Shown piece after piece: positions 29,962-40,901 of a stretch of DNA of 64,000 nt. Under the pieces are notes generated by a model that worked only from the letters and a program-made list of their open reading frames with translations, was not told the DNA's origin and ran no database searches. Positions within the stretch are counted from its first letter, which is position 1. Each line of letters begins with the position of its first letter. The stretch comes from Cherax quadricarinatus (taxonomy: Eukaryota > Arthropoda > Malacostraca > Decapoda > Parastacidae). Location: NCBI RefSeq assembly GCF_038502225.1, contig NC_091341.1, positions 1,923,626 through 1,987,625 on the forward strand, given 5' to 3'. The position numbers and the translations under genes were made by a program.

Positions 29962-30156
29962 ATGGGCCCAAAGAAAGCTAGTGCCAGCCAACCCTTTGGT
30001 AAAGGGCTGAAAGATTATTATTATAATAAAAAAGAAGCGCTAAGCCACCAGGACTATACAGCAAGGGCTGAAAGAGAGGGGAGAATGTGCCTTTTTCAGC
30101 GATTCTGCAATACGTACGATACTAAAGCAGCAGGCTTTAGCACCAGCCAGCGATAA
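29962..30156 (+). pseudogene. Tigger transposase N-terminal remnant, copy H
   Basis: MGPKKASASQPFGKGLKDYY, then a run of Y/N/K from an ATTATAATAA-type tract and unrelated text to the stop at 30154-30156. Only the first ~18 residues are Tigger. A short C-terminal remnant (nucleotide text CCAGTGACTCAAGCTGGTCC near 30521) lies downstream. Confidence 0.65.
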
Positions 30157-30820
30157 AGTGTAGCATATTAAGCGATTAATCAATAGAAAAAGGACAGCAT
30201 GAAACTGACTACTCCATTGTTGTTGGAGGTATGTGGGGTTACTAACACCGACGCCTCTGCTGCCGCCTTCACCACCATGTAAGGCTTATCTTTCAGTGGC
30301 CCTTATACACCTAACAAACAACACACCACCACTCTTGACATTCTTTATGCCATATTTTATTCATTATGGTGTATATATCATGTTTCTATGTTGTTAATAC
30401 TGTTTATTATGTCATATTAGATGAATTGTGCTAGATAAATAAGCTGATATTAGTGTCTCCCAACACAATTCCTAACATACGCCAGAAACAGACCTCTCTG
30501 GAACACTTTTGAGTGAAGGGTCCAGTGACTCAAGCTGGTCCTAGTGGCATTATAAAAACAAAGGAGGGAAGTAACCCAGGATGAAGACTTTGTACCTGAA
30601 GGCTTTATGGAAGGGGATTTCCCTTCCAAACAACTGTAAACTCCTCCATCCTCCCGTCTTCCATACATCACCATGTCTTCAATAAAGGAAAGTGTGATAT
30701 TATTATTGTTTTATTCTTTATGTATCATTGTTTTCTGTGTAGGTAAATGTATATTTCATGTAGAAAACATTTTTTTTAATACTTTTGGGTGTCTGAAACA
30801 GATTAATTGGATTTCCATTA

Positions 30821-31023
30821 CAGTGGACCCCCGCTTAACGATCACCTCCAAATGCGACCAATTATGTAAGTGTATTTATGTAAGTGCGTTTGTACGTGTA
30901 TGTTTGGGGGTCTGAAATGGACTAATCTACTTCACAATATTCCTTATGGGAAAAAATTCGGTCAGTACTGGCACCTGAACATACTACTGGAATGAAAAAA
31001 GTTCGTTAACCGGGGGTCCACTG
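30821..31023. mobile_element. 203-bp Tigger-type MITE, copy 3
   Basis: The ends are CAGTGGACCCCCGCTTAACG and GTTAACCGGGGGTCCACTG, flanked by TA. Excision would join GATTTCCATTA to TTTCTTATGGG, exactly the normal Tigger 3' sequence, so the insertion point is certain. Confidence 0.92.
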
Positions 31024-31119
31024 TATTTCTTATGGGAAAAAATTAATTCGGAATAAGTCAGATTTGGGATAAGTCACTCTCTCTGGAACAGATTAATTAC
31101 ATAATCTGGAGGTCCACTG

Positions 31120-32049
31120 TAGTACACTCATTACTCAAAATATTTATAGTCTTAATGTAGGGTGAGATAAGTAGTATTGCGAGAAATCAGGTATGGTAAC
31201 CAGCCAGGCTACCATACCACCCCACCCACACATAATATACTACGACATTTAAAGTGTCCCAGAGCAATAAAATGCATACACAGTTCACTCATTACTTACC
31301 TTAAAATATTTGTAGTCTTACTGTAGGGTCAGAGGTGAATAAACGAGAGAGTGTACAGGAGAGAGGACAGACACTGAGTTATGTAAACAAAGCAGGCAAA
31401 CACATCTGGTTTTGGTTCAGCAAGTTAATTCAGGTATACACATATAGTTGCATAGATCATAGCAGCATAGGTGTAGAGAACCTAGGATAACCCAAAAAAG
31501 TCAGACCAGACAAAATGACTTATTTCCATTGGGGTTCATACTTTTGTATTATACCATAATACAAACACTTTACATTGTGTACTAGTTGTCTCCACATTGA
31601 TACAGTAGAATAAATAGAGAGCAACACTCCCATTCTCATGTGGCACCATTTTTAGAAGAAATAACGCTCTGAGTGAAGGCATGTGAAAAATAATTTTTCA
31701 GTTACCCCCAGTAATATTAGTGTACACATTTTCTCTGATGTTAGTCTAGATTAAACATTATTCTTGCCATAACTCCTACAAGTTGCCTGGCTACTACATC
31801 CCATATGTATGTTAATTTAGTTTCTGTGGGGTGTATTTATCATGTTTATTATATAATTTTGAAAAAATATCATAGATGGATTAATGAAAATGTGTATATT
31901 AAGATATATGATATTTAATGTGCCTCGGTGATTATCATCATCATTATTAATGTGGTGTCTCGAGACATAAGAGAGACTGATTTTAAAGTGTACCTGCATG
32001 CCAGCACAGTTTATTTTGGTGCAGGTACACAATCTTGGAATGTTTCCAG
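31120..32049. other. Non-coding DNA with a fragment of the 130-bp dispersed repeat
   Basis: Mostly unassigned AT-rich sequence. At 31485-31540 a piece of the repeat captured by Tiggers D and E is recognisable (AGGATAACCCAAAAAAGTCA, then CTTATTTCCATTGGGG). No gene is seen. Confidence 0.45.
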
Positions 32050-32210
32050 ACATAATGGAGAGATGCAGTGCTCATGAAGAATGTAAACAAACTGGGCGAG
32101 GCGCAGCGACCATATTAGAATCTGGTGTGGGGAGCCGTATAGCAACTTTGTCATAATTTGGAATGTCTGTATTAGTGGAATGCTGTAAAGCGGGGCCATA
32201 CTGTACTGTA
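32050..32210. mobile_element. End fragment of a TA-type MITE
   Basis: Ends in GCGGGGCCATACTGTA, the complement type of the terminus at 26107 (CAGTAGGGCCTCAC...). GGAATGCTGTAAAGCGGGGC precedes it. One end only, so family assignment is weak. Confidence 0.4.
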
Positions 32211-32264
32211 GTGGATGTGGTCTTTGGAAAAGGATAAAGAAAAGTGATGTTTGTACATAGTTTT

Positions 32265-32415
32265 ATAAGAGGTCTTGGCCCCTCATGGGTAGTGCCTTGA
32301 TGCCAGTAAAGGGCCCTTGATCCAAGAAACTGTACTTTCCTAATTCCTTGGATCAAACTTAGATTGCTTCTTATTCCCCAGGTACTGCTTGACCCCTATG
32401 GGTTTAGTGCTTACC
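32265..32415 (+). mobile_element. I-LINE-derived short retroelement
   Basis: Contains GCCCCTCATGGGTAGTGCC, then CCTTGATCCAAGAAACTG, CTTGGATCAAACTTAG and TACTGCTTGACCCCTATGGG with TTTAGTGCTT. The 5' half resembles the start of the I-LINE at 33109 and the 3' half the I-LINE end at 42690-42725. It has no coding capacity. Confidence 0.65.
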
Positions 32416-32472
32416 CAATTAACAGTTGGGCATCTTTCCATATTGGCATTTTTAAAATGGCTGTATTGACCT

Positions 32473-32951
32473 GGGAGATTACTCTCTCCTGCCTTCGCAT
32501 TGGCCACACTCGACTTACTCGTGGGTATCTCATGGAGAGGCAACCTGTTCCTCTCTGTGAAAAGTGTCAAGTTCCAGTATCGATTAGCCACACTCTGTTA
32601 GACTGCCCTCTCTATCAACGAGCACGCAGAATTTACCTCCATCGTCGTCTCCACTCTACTATCTCTTTACCTTCCCTTGTTGATGATAGACCCTCCTTTA
32701 ATCCTGACTCTCTCATTGACTTATTGACGACTGATTTACTCCACAAACTCTGATGATACCTTTTGCACTCTCCTCAGCCCTTTCTACCTCAATCTCTTGC
32801 TGCCCTCTACCCTTTCACCATCCACTGCCCCGCTGTTCTCTGTAACCTATTACTCATCCATCTCCTTTTTACCACCTGATACCCTCACTTCCTTCCCTTC
32901 AGCACTGTATAGCCCTTGTGGTTTAGTGCTTCTTTTTTATTATAATAATAA
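32473..32951 (+). mobile_element. 5'-truncated I-type LINE with 11-bp target duplication
   Basis: TGTATTGACCT at 32462-32472 and again at 32952-32962 brackets a 479-bp insertion that ends in TTTTTTATTATAATAATAA. The body matches the last part of the I-LINE at 42252-42743. It is the clearest retrotransposition footprint of this family here. Confidence 0.88.
32474..32753 (+). pseudogene. C-terminal fragment of I-LINE ORF2
   Basis: Encodes the conserved tail of I-clade ORF2: LRIGHTRLTRGYLMERQPVP, then LCEKCQVPVSISHTLLDCPL with YQRAR, ending DLLHKL and a stop at 32751-32753. The C-x2-C...H-x4-C pattern is the terminal zinc-finger-like motif of the I group. RT and RNase H are absent through 5' truncation. 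Confidence 0.82.
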
Positions 32952-33805
32952 TGTATTGACCTACAAGCTGTGGACATCTGTTAACAAAAATGATATTGGA
33001 TACCATGTGTGTTGTTTCACAAAACTGATTACAAGTAAGAGACAACAAGGTCCCAACTTATGATATTATGCATTATTGAAAATTTTGTAAATCCAATCTT
33101 TATTACTCAACCTCTTCAAGGGGGGCTCCTTGGCATGGTGAAGAGGCTCTTGGTCTGAGGAATTAGACCTGTTGGTCTCCTTCAGACCGAACCTAATTAC
33201 CCCCCAATTCCCCCTTCCCTATCCCATCCTCCCTTTTTCCTTTCCTCCTCCCCCCCCCATCCCTCCCTTATTCCCTTCCTCTTTTTGGCCTTTGGGATTC
33301 TTCCCACAGGCCTACTGGTTCCTGGGTAGGGGGAAGGGTACCAGGGTTAATTCCATTCTGTTGAGGTTCTTGGCGGTGGCGTAGTTTGCCGTGGAATCTG
33401 GATCGTTTGGGGATATCCCGTTCCCTCTGGTCTTTCGTGGGGTGGCTTTGGGTGTCTTTCGGGTGACGGGTGTATCTCTGGAGACCGCCTTTCAGATTCC
33501 AGGGGTGGTGGCCAAAGGAGGTATGCTTTGTGGTGGATATCCAGCCGCCCTCTCTTTTGTCCACCGAGGTAGCTCGGCAGATGTGAGGTTGCTATCCTGG
33601 ATTGCTGGTTTACTGGCATGAAAGGTAGGGTATGGCACGGGTTCCATGCCGCATCTGCACTACTTGTGGTGTTGAGGTCCTCTTGAGCGCGGAGGGTGAT
33701 TTCCAGCCCTTTCATTCCTCCTAGGAACTATTCCTGCCTGTTCCCCCTTTTTCTTTTTTTTTTTTTCTTAAAAGCAAGAAGAAAGAAGAAAGAAGTAACC
33801 TAACC

Positions 33806-35590
33806 ATGGAAGCCCCAGTCCATGAACCTACTACCCCCGGGCCCCTTACTGGTACCACACCCCGTTCTGACCCTGCCTCATTTTTTGACCACTCTTTGAA
33901 CACTCCTGATGCCCCTTGCTGGTGCTGTTTCATCAGCTTCAGGTACCGGGGTCTCGACTGATTCCTCCAATTTGTCTGAATTCCACCCTCCTTTGACTAT
34001 GCTTCCGGCCTCTCCCTCTATGGTGCGGCAATTTCTGAATCGCCAGCCCGTCCCACTTCTAAACGCCAACGACAATCTCCTGATGACGTTACTTTGTTAC
34101 CTTCCCATTCTACTCGGAAAAGACTGACATGTCATGCACTCCCTCTCCACGCTCAGTTTCGGACCACACAATTAAGACCGACTTCTTCTATTGCCTATCT
34201 TTCCGACCATAGTATTGGCAAAGCGCTCCTACGCCATGTTGGTAGAGATATTTCATTTCATGCTCTCAAGAGTGGTACGTGCATCGTCACTGTCCAGAAT
34301 GCTACCCAAGCTCATGATCTTTCTCTCCTTTCACATATCAATACTATTCCTATCACTATTGAAAAACATCATTCTATCAATTCTTGTAGTGGTACTGTCA
34401 TTCTGCCCCATAGTCCAACAGAATTTCCAAACATGTGGCAATGATGTTCTGGAACAGCTGAAACTCCAGGATCTCCCAATCCTCAAAGTAGACACTTATG
34501 TCCTTCCTGCCCACGGGCGAAGACGATACCCTTGCAATGTGGCTCAATTAACTTTCGACAGCCGTGAACTCCCGTCCTCTTTATGTCGCAGGACATCGGT
34601 TACAGGTTTGAAAGGCGATCCCTACACCGCAACAGTGTAGAAATTGCTGGCGTTTTGGCCACCCAGCGAAATATTGCAGATCTATAGCTGAATGCCCAGT
34701 CTGTGGTGCCGACGACCATTCTAATACATCTTGCAGTCGACCTTCCTCTTGCCTTAATTGTCATGAGGCTCACCCTTCATACTCTCGCAGTTGCCAGGTC
34801 TACTTAAATGAGTGTGAAATCCATTGCCTCAAAGAAGCAGAAGGTCTCCCTTATGCTATGGCAGTTTCTCATTTTCGCCTCCAAGGGAGACTACCCCATG
34901 TTTCTTATTCTCGTGTTTCAAAACATCCCCCCACTTCTGCAGCCTCCTCTGTTGTTACCCCTCCCATAGTCACTCCTGTATATTTCTTTTGCTGTCCTGG
35001 GCTCAGACATCCCTACTTCAACACCTCAGTCTGTTCTGACATCTTCGAGTTCTCACTCACAAGCCCAGGTATCGACAAGATCTCGTACGACACCTAGCAA
35101 TCATCCCTCTATTTCTCAGAAGTCCAAAAAATCCCCTTTGCTCAAATCTTCCTTGCCCCCTCCTTCCCTTCTTCTGCCCCCACATTTTACCTTTCCAGTC
35201 TCTGTACCTGGTTCTTCCCCTCTCACAAGTGTGGAGGTTCACCCTCCTCGTTCTGTGCCTCCCTCCCCTGCCCCCTCCCAGGTTTCTGCCTCTTCTGTCC
35301 CCTCCCCCTACTTTAGTACAGTCCATTACTGTCCCAATCTTTACTCACCCTCCTCCTCCTCCTATCTCCAATACTGTCTCCCATACAACATCTTTGAATT
35401 CAAAAACACTTGACACTATTTCAGAATATATTGCAGAGACTAAACCTTCTCTTCCCTCTCCACAACTCCATTCTTCACAACGCTCCATTCCTTCGCTGCT
35501 TGAACATCTTCTGATGCCACCGCACGTAGACTTTTCTAACCCCTCTAGTCCGTATGTGCCCTTCCCTACGGATTCCTGGTATTTTCCTCG
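33806..35590 (+). pseudogene. I-LINE ORF1 (gag-like, CCHC zinc knuckles)
   Basis: ORF1 of I-type LINEs makes an RNA-binding nucleocapsid-like protein. The ATG at 33806 follows an A-rich leader. The middle section has GKALLRHVGRDISFHALKSG, then ITVQNATQAHD-like text. At 34633-34806 three CCHC-type knuckles are readable (QCRNCWRFGHPAKYC, ECPVCGADDHSNTSC, CLNCHEAHPSYSRSC), followed by YLNECEIHCLKEAEGLPYAM. A long Pro/Ser-rich region follows to about 35590. The frame changes at least at about 34100-34190 and 34450-34630, so no single protein can be made. Confidence 0.75.
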
Positions 35591-36344
35591 TTGCCAATCA
35601 TGGCCTATTTACAGTGGAATATCTGCAGCCTCAGGGGTAATTGGGGTGAGCTTCAGATGTTGCTTTCCAGGTTTTCCCCTGCTAGTGTTTGCTTACAAGA
35701 ACCAAAATTACACTCGGTTGTTTTCCAACCTATCTCGGGCTATAATTTATTGTATTCTTCGGATCCTTTCTCAGATGGGACCTTTAATGAAAGTGCCCTT
35801 CTACGCAATGATATTCCATACTGTCAACTATTTGTCCATACCTCGCTGTATTACACTGCAGCCCATATCCACTTGAATATGTGGTTTACAATATGTTCTT
35901 CATATCTCTCTCCTTCTCGGGCATTTTCTATCCCAGATTTTGCCTTTCTTGTTTCATACTTACCACCACCACTTCTGTTACTTGGCAATTCTAATGTCCA
36001 CCATTTCCTGGGGGGAGGGTCTCATTGTGACTCACGTGGCATTCAGTCGGAGGCTTTTCTCACCTCTCACCCCCTCCATGTTTTAAATACGGGTACTCCG
36101 ACCCATTTTGATCCTCGTACTCATACTCTCTCTCGCATCAATCTATAGGTCTGCTCTTCCTCCACTGCACTAGAATTCGCCTGGTCTGTTCTACCGGACT
36201 TACATGACAGCGATCATTTTCCAATCATTCTTACTTCTCCTTCATATTCACCACCTTTCCATAGCCCTCGCTGGCAAATTGGGACCTTTACTCGCAACTC
36301 GCTTCTTTTAGTGAGGTTCCTTCTTCATCCTCCATTGACCAAAT

Positions 36345-36397
36345 TCTGTAAATTCAACATTGTAATCTTTATAGAGAATAAACTTTGAATTTGAATT
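36345..36397 (+). mobile_element. LINE 3'-tail-only insertion (about 50 bp) in the I-LINE
   Basis: TTTATAGAGAATAAACTTTG followed by AATTTGAATTG matches the 3' end of the CR1/L2-type LINE at 6522-6549 (TTATAGAGAATAAACTTG, AATTGAATTG). It interrupts the ORF2 linker region of the I-LINE. This is an extreme 5' truncation leaving little more than the tail. Confidence 0.65.
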
Positions 36398-37559
36398 GAT
36401 GAGCTCCTACACCTCTTCATGACGTCAGTTTTAACTGCAGCTTCTCATTCTATACCCCAAACCTCAGGCAGGCATTCTCAGAAGTGCGTGCCTTAGTGGT
36501 CTCCTGCTTGTGCTTGTGCAGTACATTTGAAACGCGCTGCATGGGCAGGTACCGGTACAATAGAACCGATGAGAGACTTCTTGATTTTAAGCATAAGCGT
36601 GCAGTCGCTCGCCGTGTCATCCGTGACGCTAAATGCATTTGCTGGCGAGATTACGTTTCCACCATCACCTCTGCTTCCTCTATGAGTACAGTGAGGAAAT
36701 TGAGCGGTAAATACTCTCCTGGCCCGGCTCCTGTTTTACGGGTCACCAGTGTTGATATAGCAAACCCTTTTGACATTGCCATTGAAATTGGCACTCATCT
36801 GGTCCGTATTTCCCCGGGGCTCCATCTATGCCTCTCGTTTCTTTCCTCAAAGTCTGCCAGAGAGTTAGTACCCTTGGACTTTTCTTCTCTCAGAGAAGAA
36901 CAGTATAATGTGCCTTTTACAGTTTGGGAACTGGAAGCAACACACTCAGCTTGCCGATCATCGGCAGCTGGGCTTGACATTCATCTTCGAATGTTACATT
37001 TACATCAGTCAGCCCTTACGGTCCTCTTACACCTCTTCAATCTTATTTGGTCACAAGGAGTTCTTCCCCAGCTGTGGAAATCTGCCATTGTTCTCCCTTT
37101 CCGCAAACCGGGTACTACGGGACATGATGCCTCCCACTATCGTCCCATTGCTCTTACTAGTGCAGTTTGCAAAGTGATGGAACGTCTGGTAAATTGACGT
37201 TTAATGTGGTATTTAGAGACACACAAGTCTCTCCATTAGTCAATATGGCTTTTGTAAGGGCCGATCTACCTTAGACCCTTTACTACGCTTGGATACGTAT
37301 GTTCATAATGCCTTTGCGAATAACCGCTCAGTTATTGCCATATTTTTTGACCCTGAGAAGGCATATGACAACTTGGAGGTATATATTTGGCCCTTAGGTA
37401 ACCTCCAAGGCAATCTACCATCCTTCCTTAAGAACTTTTTAACTGACAAACATTTCCGTGTTCGAGTTAATAGTGTGCTCTCCCCGGACTTTGTCCAAGC
37501 TAAAGGTGTCCCTCAGGGATGTGTTCTGAGCACAACACTTTTTATACTTGCTATAAATG

Positions 37560-40500
37560 CGTCTCATAAACACGCTAGATAACAGGGATATCTTGCTACT
37601 CCTACTTACACTTTGGTCACACTTCAGACATGCACATGCATATATATATTCATACATCTAGGTTTTTCTCCTTTTTCTAAATAGCTCTTGTTCTTCTTTA
37701 TTTCTTCTATTGTCCATGGGGAAATGGAAAAGAATCTTTCCTCCATAAGCCATGCGCGTCGTATGAGGCGACTAAAATGCCGGGAGCAATGGGCTAGTAA
37801 CCCCTTCTCCTGTAGACATTTACTAAAAAAGAGAAGAAAAACTTTATAAAACTGGGATGCTTGAATGTGCGTGGATGTAGTGCGGATGACAAGAAACAGA
37901 TGATTGCTGATGTTATGAACGAAAAGAAGTTGGATGTCCTGGCCCTAAGCGAAACAAAGCTGAAGGGGGTAGGGGAGTTTCGGTGGGGGGAAATAAATGG
38001 GATTAAATCTGGAGTATCTGAGAGAGTTAGAGCAAAGGAAGGGGTAGCAGTAATGTTGAAGGATCAGTTATGGAAGGAGAAAAGAGAATATGAAGGTGTA
38101 AATTCAAGAATTATGTGGATTAAAGTAAAGGTTGGAAGCGAAAAGTGGGTCACAATAAGCGTGTATGCACCTGGAGAAGAGAGGAATGTAGAGGAGAGAG
38201 ATAAATTTTGGGAGATGTTAAGTGAATGTATAGGAGCCTTTGAACCAAGTGAGAGAGGGTGTGGTAGGTAAGTTTGGGGTGCCAGGTGTAAATGAAAATG
38301 GGAGCCCTTTGATTGAACTTTGTATAGAAAGGGGTTTAGTTATAGGTAATACATATTTTAAGAAAAAGAGGATAAATAAGTATACAAGATATGATGTAGG
38401 GCAAAATGACAGTAGTTTGTTGGATTATGTATTGGTAGATAAAAGACTGTTGAGTAGACTTCAGGATGTACATGTTTATAGAGGGGCCACAGATATATCA
38501 GATCACTTTCTAGTTGTAGCTACACTGAGAGTAAAAGGTAGATGGGATACAAGGAGAATAGAAGCATCAGGGAAGAGAGAGGTGAAGGTTTATAAACTAA
38601 AAGAGGAGGCAGTTAGGGTAAGATATAAACAGCTATTGGAGGATAGATGGGCTAATGAGAGCATAGGCAATGGGGTCGAAGAGGTATGGGGTAGGTTTAA
38701 AAATGTAGTGTTGGAGTGTTCAGCAGTTGTGGTTACAGGAAGGTGGGTGTGGGAGGGAAGAGGAGCGATTGGTGGAATGATGTTAAGAGAGTAGTAAGGG
38801 AGAAAAAGTAAGTATATGAGAAGTTTTTACAAAGTAGAAGTGATGCAAGGAGGGAAGAGTATATGGAGAAAAAGAGAGAAGTGAAGCAATGTAAAAAGAG
38901 AGCAAATGAGAGAGTGGGTGAGATGTTATCAACAAATTTTGTTAAAAATAAGAAAAAGTTTTGGAGTGAGATTAACAAGTTAAGGAAGCCTAGAGAACAA
39001 ATGGATTTGTCAGTTAAAAATAGGAGAGGAGAGTTATTAAATGGAGAGTTAGAGGTATTGGGAAGATGGAGGGAATATTTCGAGGAATTGTTAAATGTTG
39101 ATGAAGATAGGGAAGCTGTGATTTCGTGTATAGGGCAAGGAGGAATAACATCTTGTAGGAGTGAGGAAGAGCCAGTTGTGAGTGTGGGGAAAGTTCGTGA
39201 GGCAGTAGGTAAAATGAAAGGGGGTAAGGCAGCCGGGATTGATGGGATAAAGATAGAAATGTTAAAAGCAGGTGGGGATATAGTTTTGGAGTGGTTGGTG
39301 CAATTATTTAATAAATGTATGGAAGAAAGTAAGGTACCTAGGGATTGGCAGAGAGCATGCATAGTTCCTTTGTATAAAGGCAAAGGGGACAAAAGAGAGT
39401 GCAAAAATTATAGGGGGATCAGTCTGTTGAGTATACCTGGTAAAGTGTATGGTAGAGTTATTATTGAAAGAATTAAGAGTAAGACGGAGAATAGGATAGC
39501 AGATGAACAGGGAGGCTTTAGGAAAGGTAGGGGGTGTGTGGACCAGGTGTTTACAGTGAAACACATAAGTATTTAGATAAGGCTAAAGAGGTCTTTGTGG
39601 CATTTATGGATTTGGAAAAGGCGTATGACAGGGTGGATAGGGGGGCAATGTGGCAGATGTTGCAGGTGTAGGAGGTAGGTTACTGAAAGCAGTGAAGAGT
39701 TTTTATGAGGATAGTGAGGCTCAAGTTAGAGTATGTAGGAAAGAGGGAAATTATTTCCCAGTAAAAGTAGGCCTTAGACAAGGATGTGTGATGTCACTGT
39801 GGTTGTTTAATATATTTATAGATGGGGTTGTAAGAGAAGTAAATGCGAGGGTCTTGGCAAGAGGCGTGGAGTTAAAAGATAAAGAATCACACAAAGTGGG
39901 AGTTGTCACAGTTGCTCTTTGCTGATGGCACTGTGCTCTTGGGAGATTCTGAAGAGAAGTTGCAGAGATTGGTGGATGAATTTGGTAGGGTATGCAAAAG
40001 AAGAAAATTAAAAGTGAATACAGGAAAGAGTAAGGTTATGAGGATAAAAAAAAATTAGGTGATGAAAGATTGGATATCAGATTGGAGGGAGAGAGTATGG
40101 AGGAGGTGAATGTATTCAGATATTTGGGAGTGGACATGTCAGCGGATGGATCTATGAAAGATGAGGTGAATCATAGAATTGATGAGGGGAAAAGGGTGAG
40201 TGGTGCACTTAGGAGTCTCTGGAGACAAAGAACTTTGTCCTTGGAGGCAAAGAGGGGAATGTATGAGAGTATAGTTTTACCAACGCCCTTATATGGGTGT
40301 GAAGAATGGGCGATGAATGTTGCAGCGAGGAGAAGGCTGGAGGCAGTGGAGATGTCATGTCTGAGGGCAATGTGTGGTGTGAATATAATGCAGAGAATTC
40401 GTAGTTTGGAAGTTAGGAGGTGCGGGATTACCAAAACTGTTGTCCACAGGGCTGAGGAAGGGTTGTTGAGGTGGTTCGGACATGTAGAGAGAATGGAGCG

Positions 40501-40901
40501 AAACAATGACTTCAAGAGTGTACCAGTCTGTAGTGGAAGGAAGGCGGGGTAGGGATCGGCCTAGGAAAGGTTGGAGGGAGGGGGTAAAGGAGGTTTTGTG
40601 TGCGAGGGGCTTGGACTTCCAGCAGGCATGCGTGAGCGTGTTTGATAGGAGTGAATGGAGACAAATGGTTTTTAATACTTGACATGCTGTTGGAGTGTGA
40701 GCAAAGTAACATTTATGAAGGGGTTCAGGGAAACCGGCAGGCCGGACTTGAGTCCTGGAGATGGGAAGTACAGTGCCTGCACTCTGAAGGAGTTGCAGTT
40801 TAAAAACTAGTGTAAAGCACCCTTCTGGCAAGACAGTGATGGTGAAAGTTTTTCTTTTTCAGGCCACCTTGCCCTGGTGGGAATCGGCCAGTGTGATAAT
40901 A
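37560..40901 (+). mobile_element. RTE-like LINE, near full length, inserted in I-LINE ORF2
   Basis: The target duplication TATAAATG lies at 37552-37559 and 40902-40909, and removing one copy restores the I-LINE reading AINDL. Order: 5' leader shared with the short elements at 1778-3111 (37600-37840, e.g. AAATGCCGGGAGCAATGGG), endonuclease, RT, 3' UTR, and tail CTTGCCCTGGTGGGAATCGG. 3.34 kb. Decayed by frameshifts. Confidence 0.88.
37858..40680 (+). pseudogene. RTE LINE ORF2 pseudogene (endonuclease and RT)
   Basis: 37861-38271: endonuclease (NVRGCSADDKKQMIADVMNE, LDVLALSETKLKGVGEFRWG, VTISVYAPGEERNVEER). 38240-38794: later endonuclease (SLLDYVLVDKRLLSRLQDVH, YRGATDISDHFLVVATLRVK, with the SDH motif kept). 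38863-39576: RT fingers (MKGGKAAGIDGIKIEMLKAG, CKNYRGISLLSIPGKVYGRV, DEQGGFRKGRGCVDQVFTVK). 39650-39925: palm (GLRQGCVMSLWLFNIFIDGV). Nucleotide text for the FADD box near 39912 reads LLFADGTVLLGD, with Asp to Gly in the second Asp. 40070-40552: VNVFRYLGVDMSADGSMKDE to RWFGHVERMER. At least five frame breaks. Confidence 0.85.

Larger units (their letters stand above)
29752..31119 (+). mobile_element. Tigger copy H, chimeric non-autonomous
   Basis: The ends are CAGTGGACCCCCCGGATTA and TAATCTGGAGGTCCACTG, with a TA on the left (TA precedes at 29750-29751) and AGTA on the right. The leader and the first residues of transposase are followed by foreign sequence (about 30025-30470, partly shared with 1630-1740, 3310-3370 and 28290-28420), then the Tigger C-terminal and 3' region from 30480. 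A 203-bp MITE is nested at 30821-31023. Confidence 0.8.

Noticed and set aside
33347..33715. 122-codon minus-strand frame in the I-LINE 5' UTR
   Set aside because: No family motif, GC-rich UTR sequence, and no matching conserved frame elsewhere.
35057..35326. Arg/Gly-rich minus-strand frame resembling an RNA-binding RGG protein
   Set aside because: Shadow of the Pro/Ser-rich tail of I-LINE ORF1 on the plus strand.
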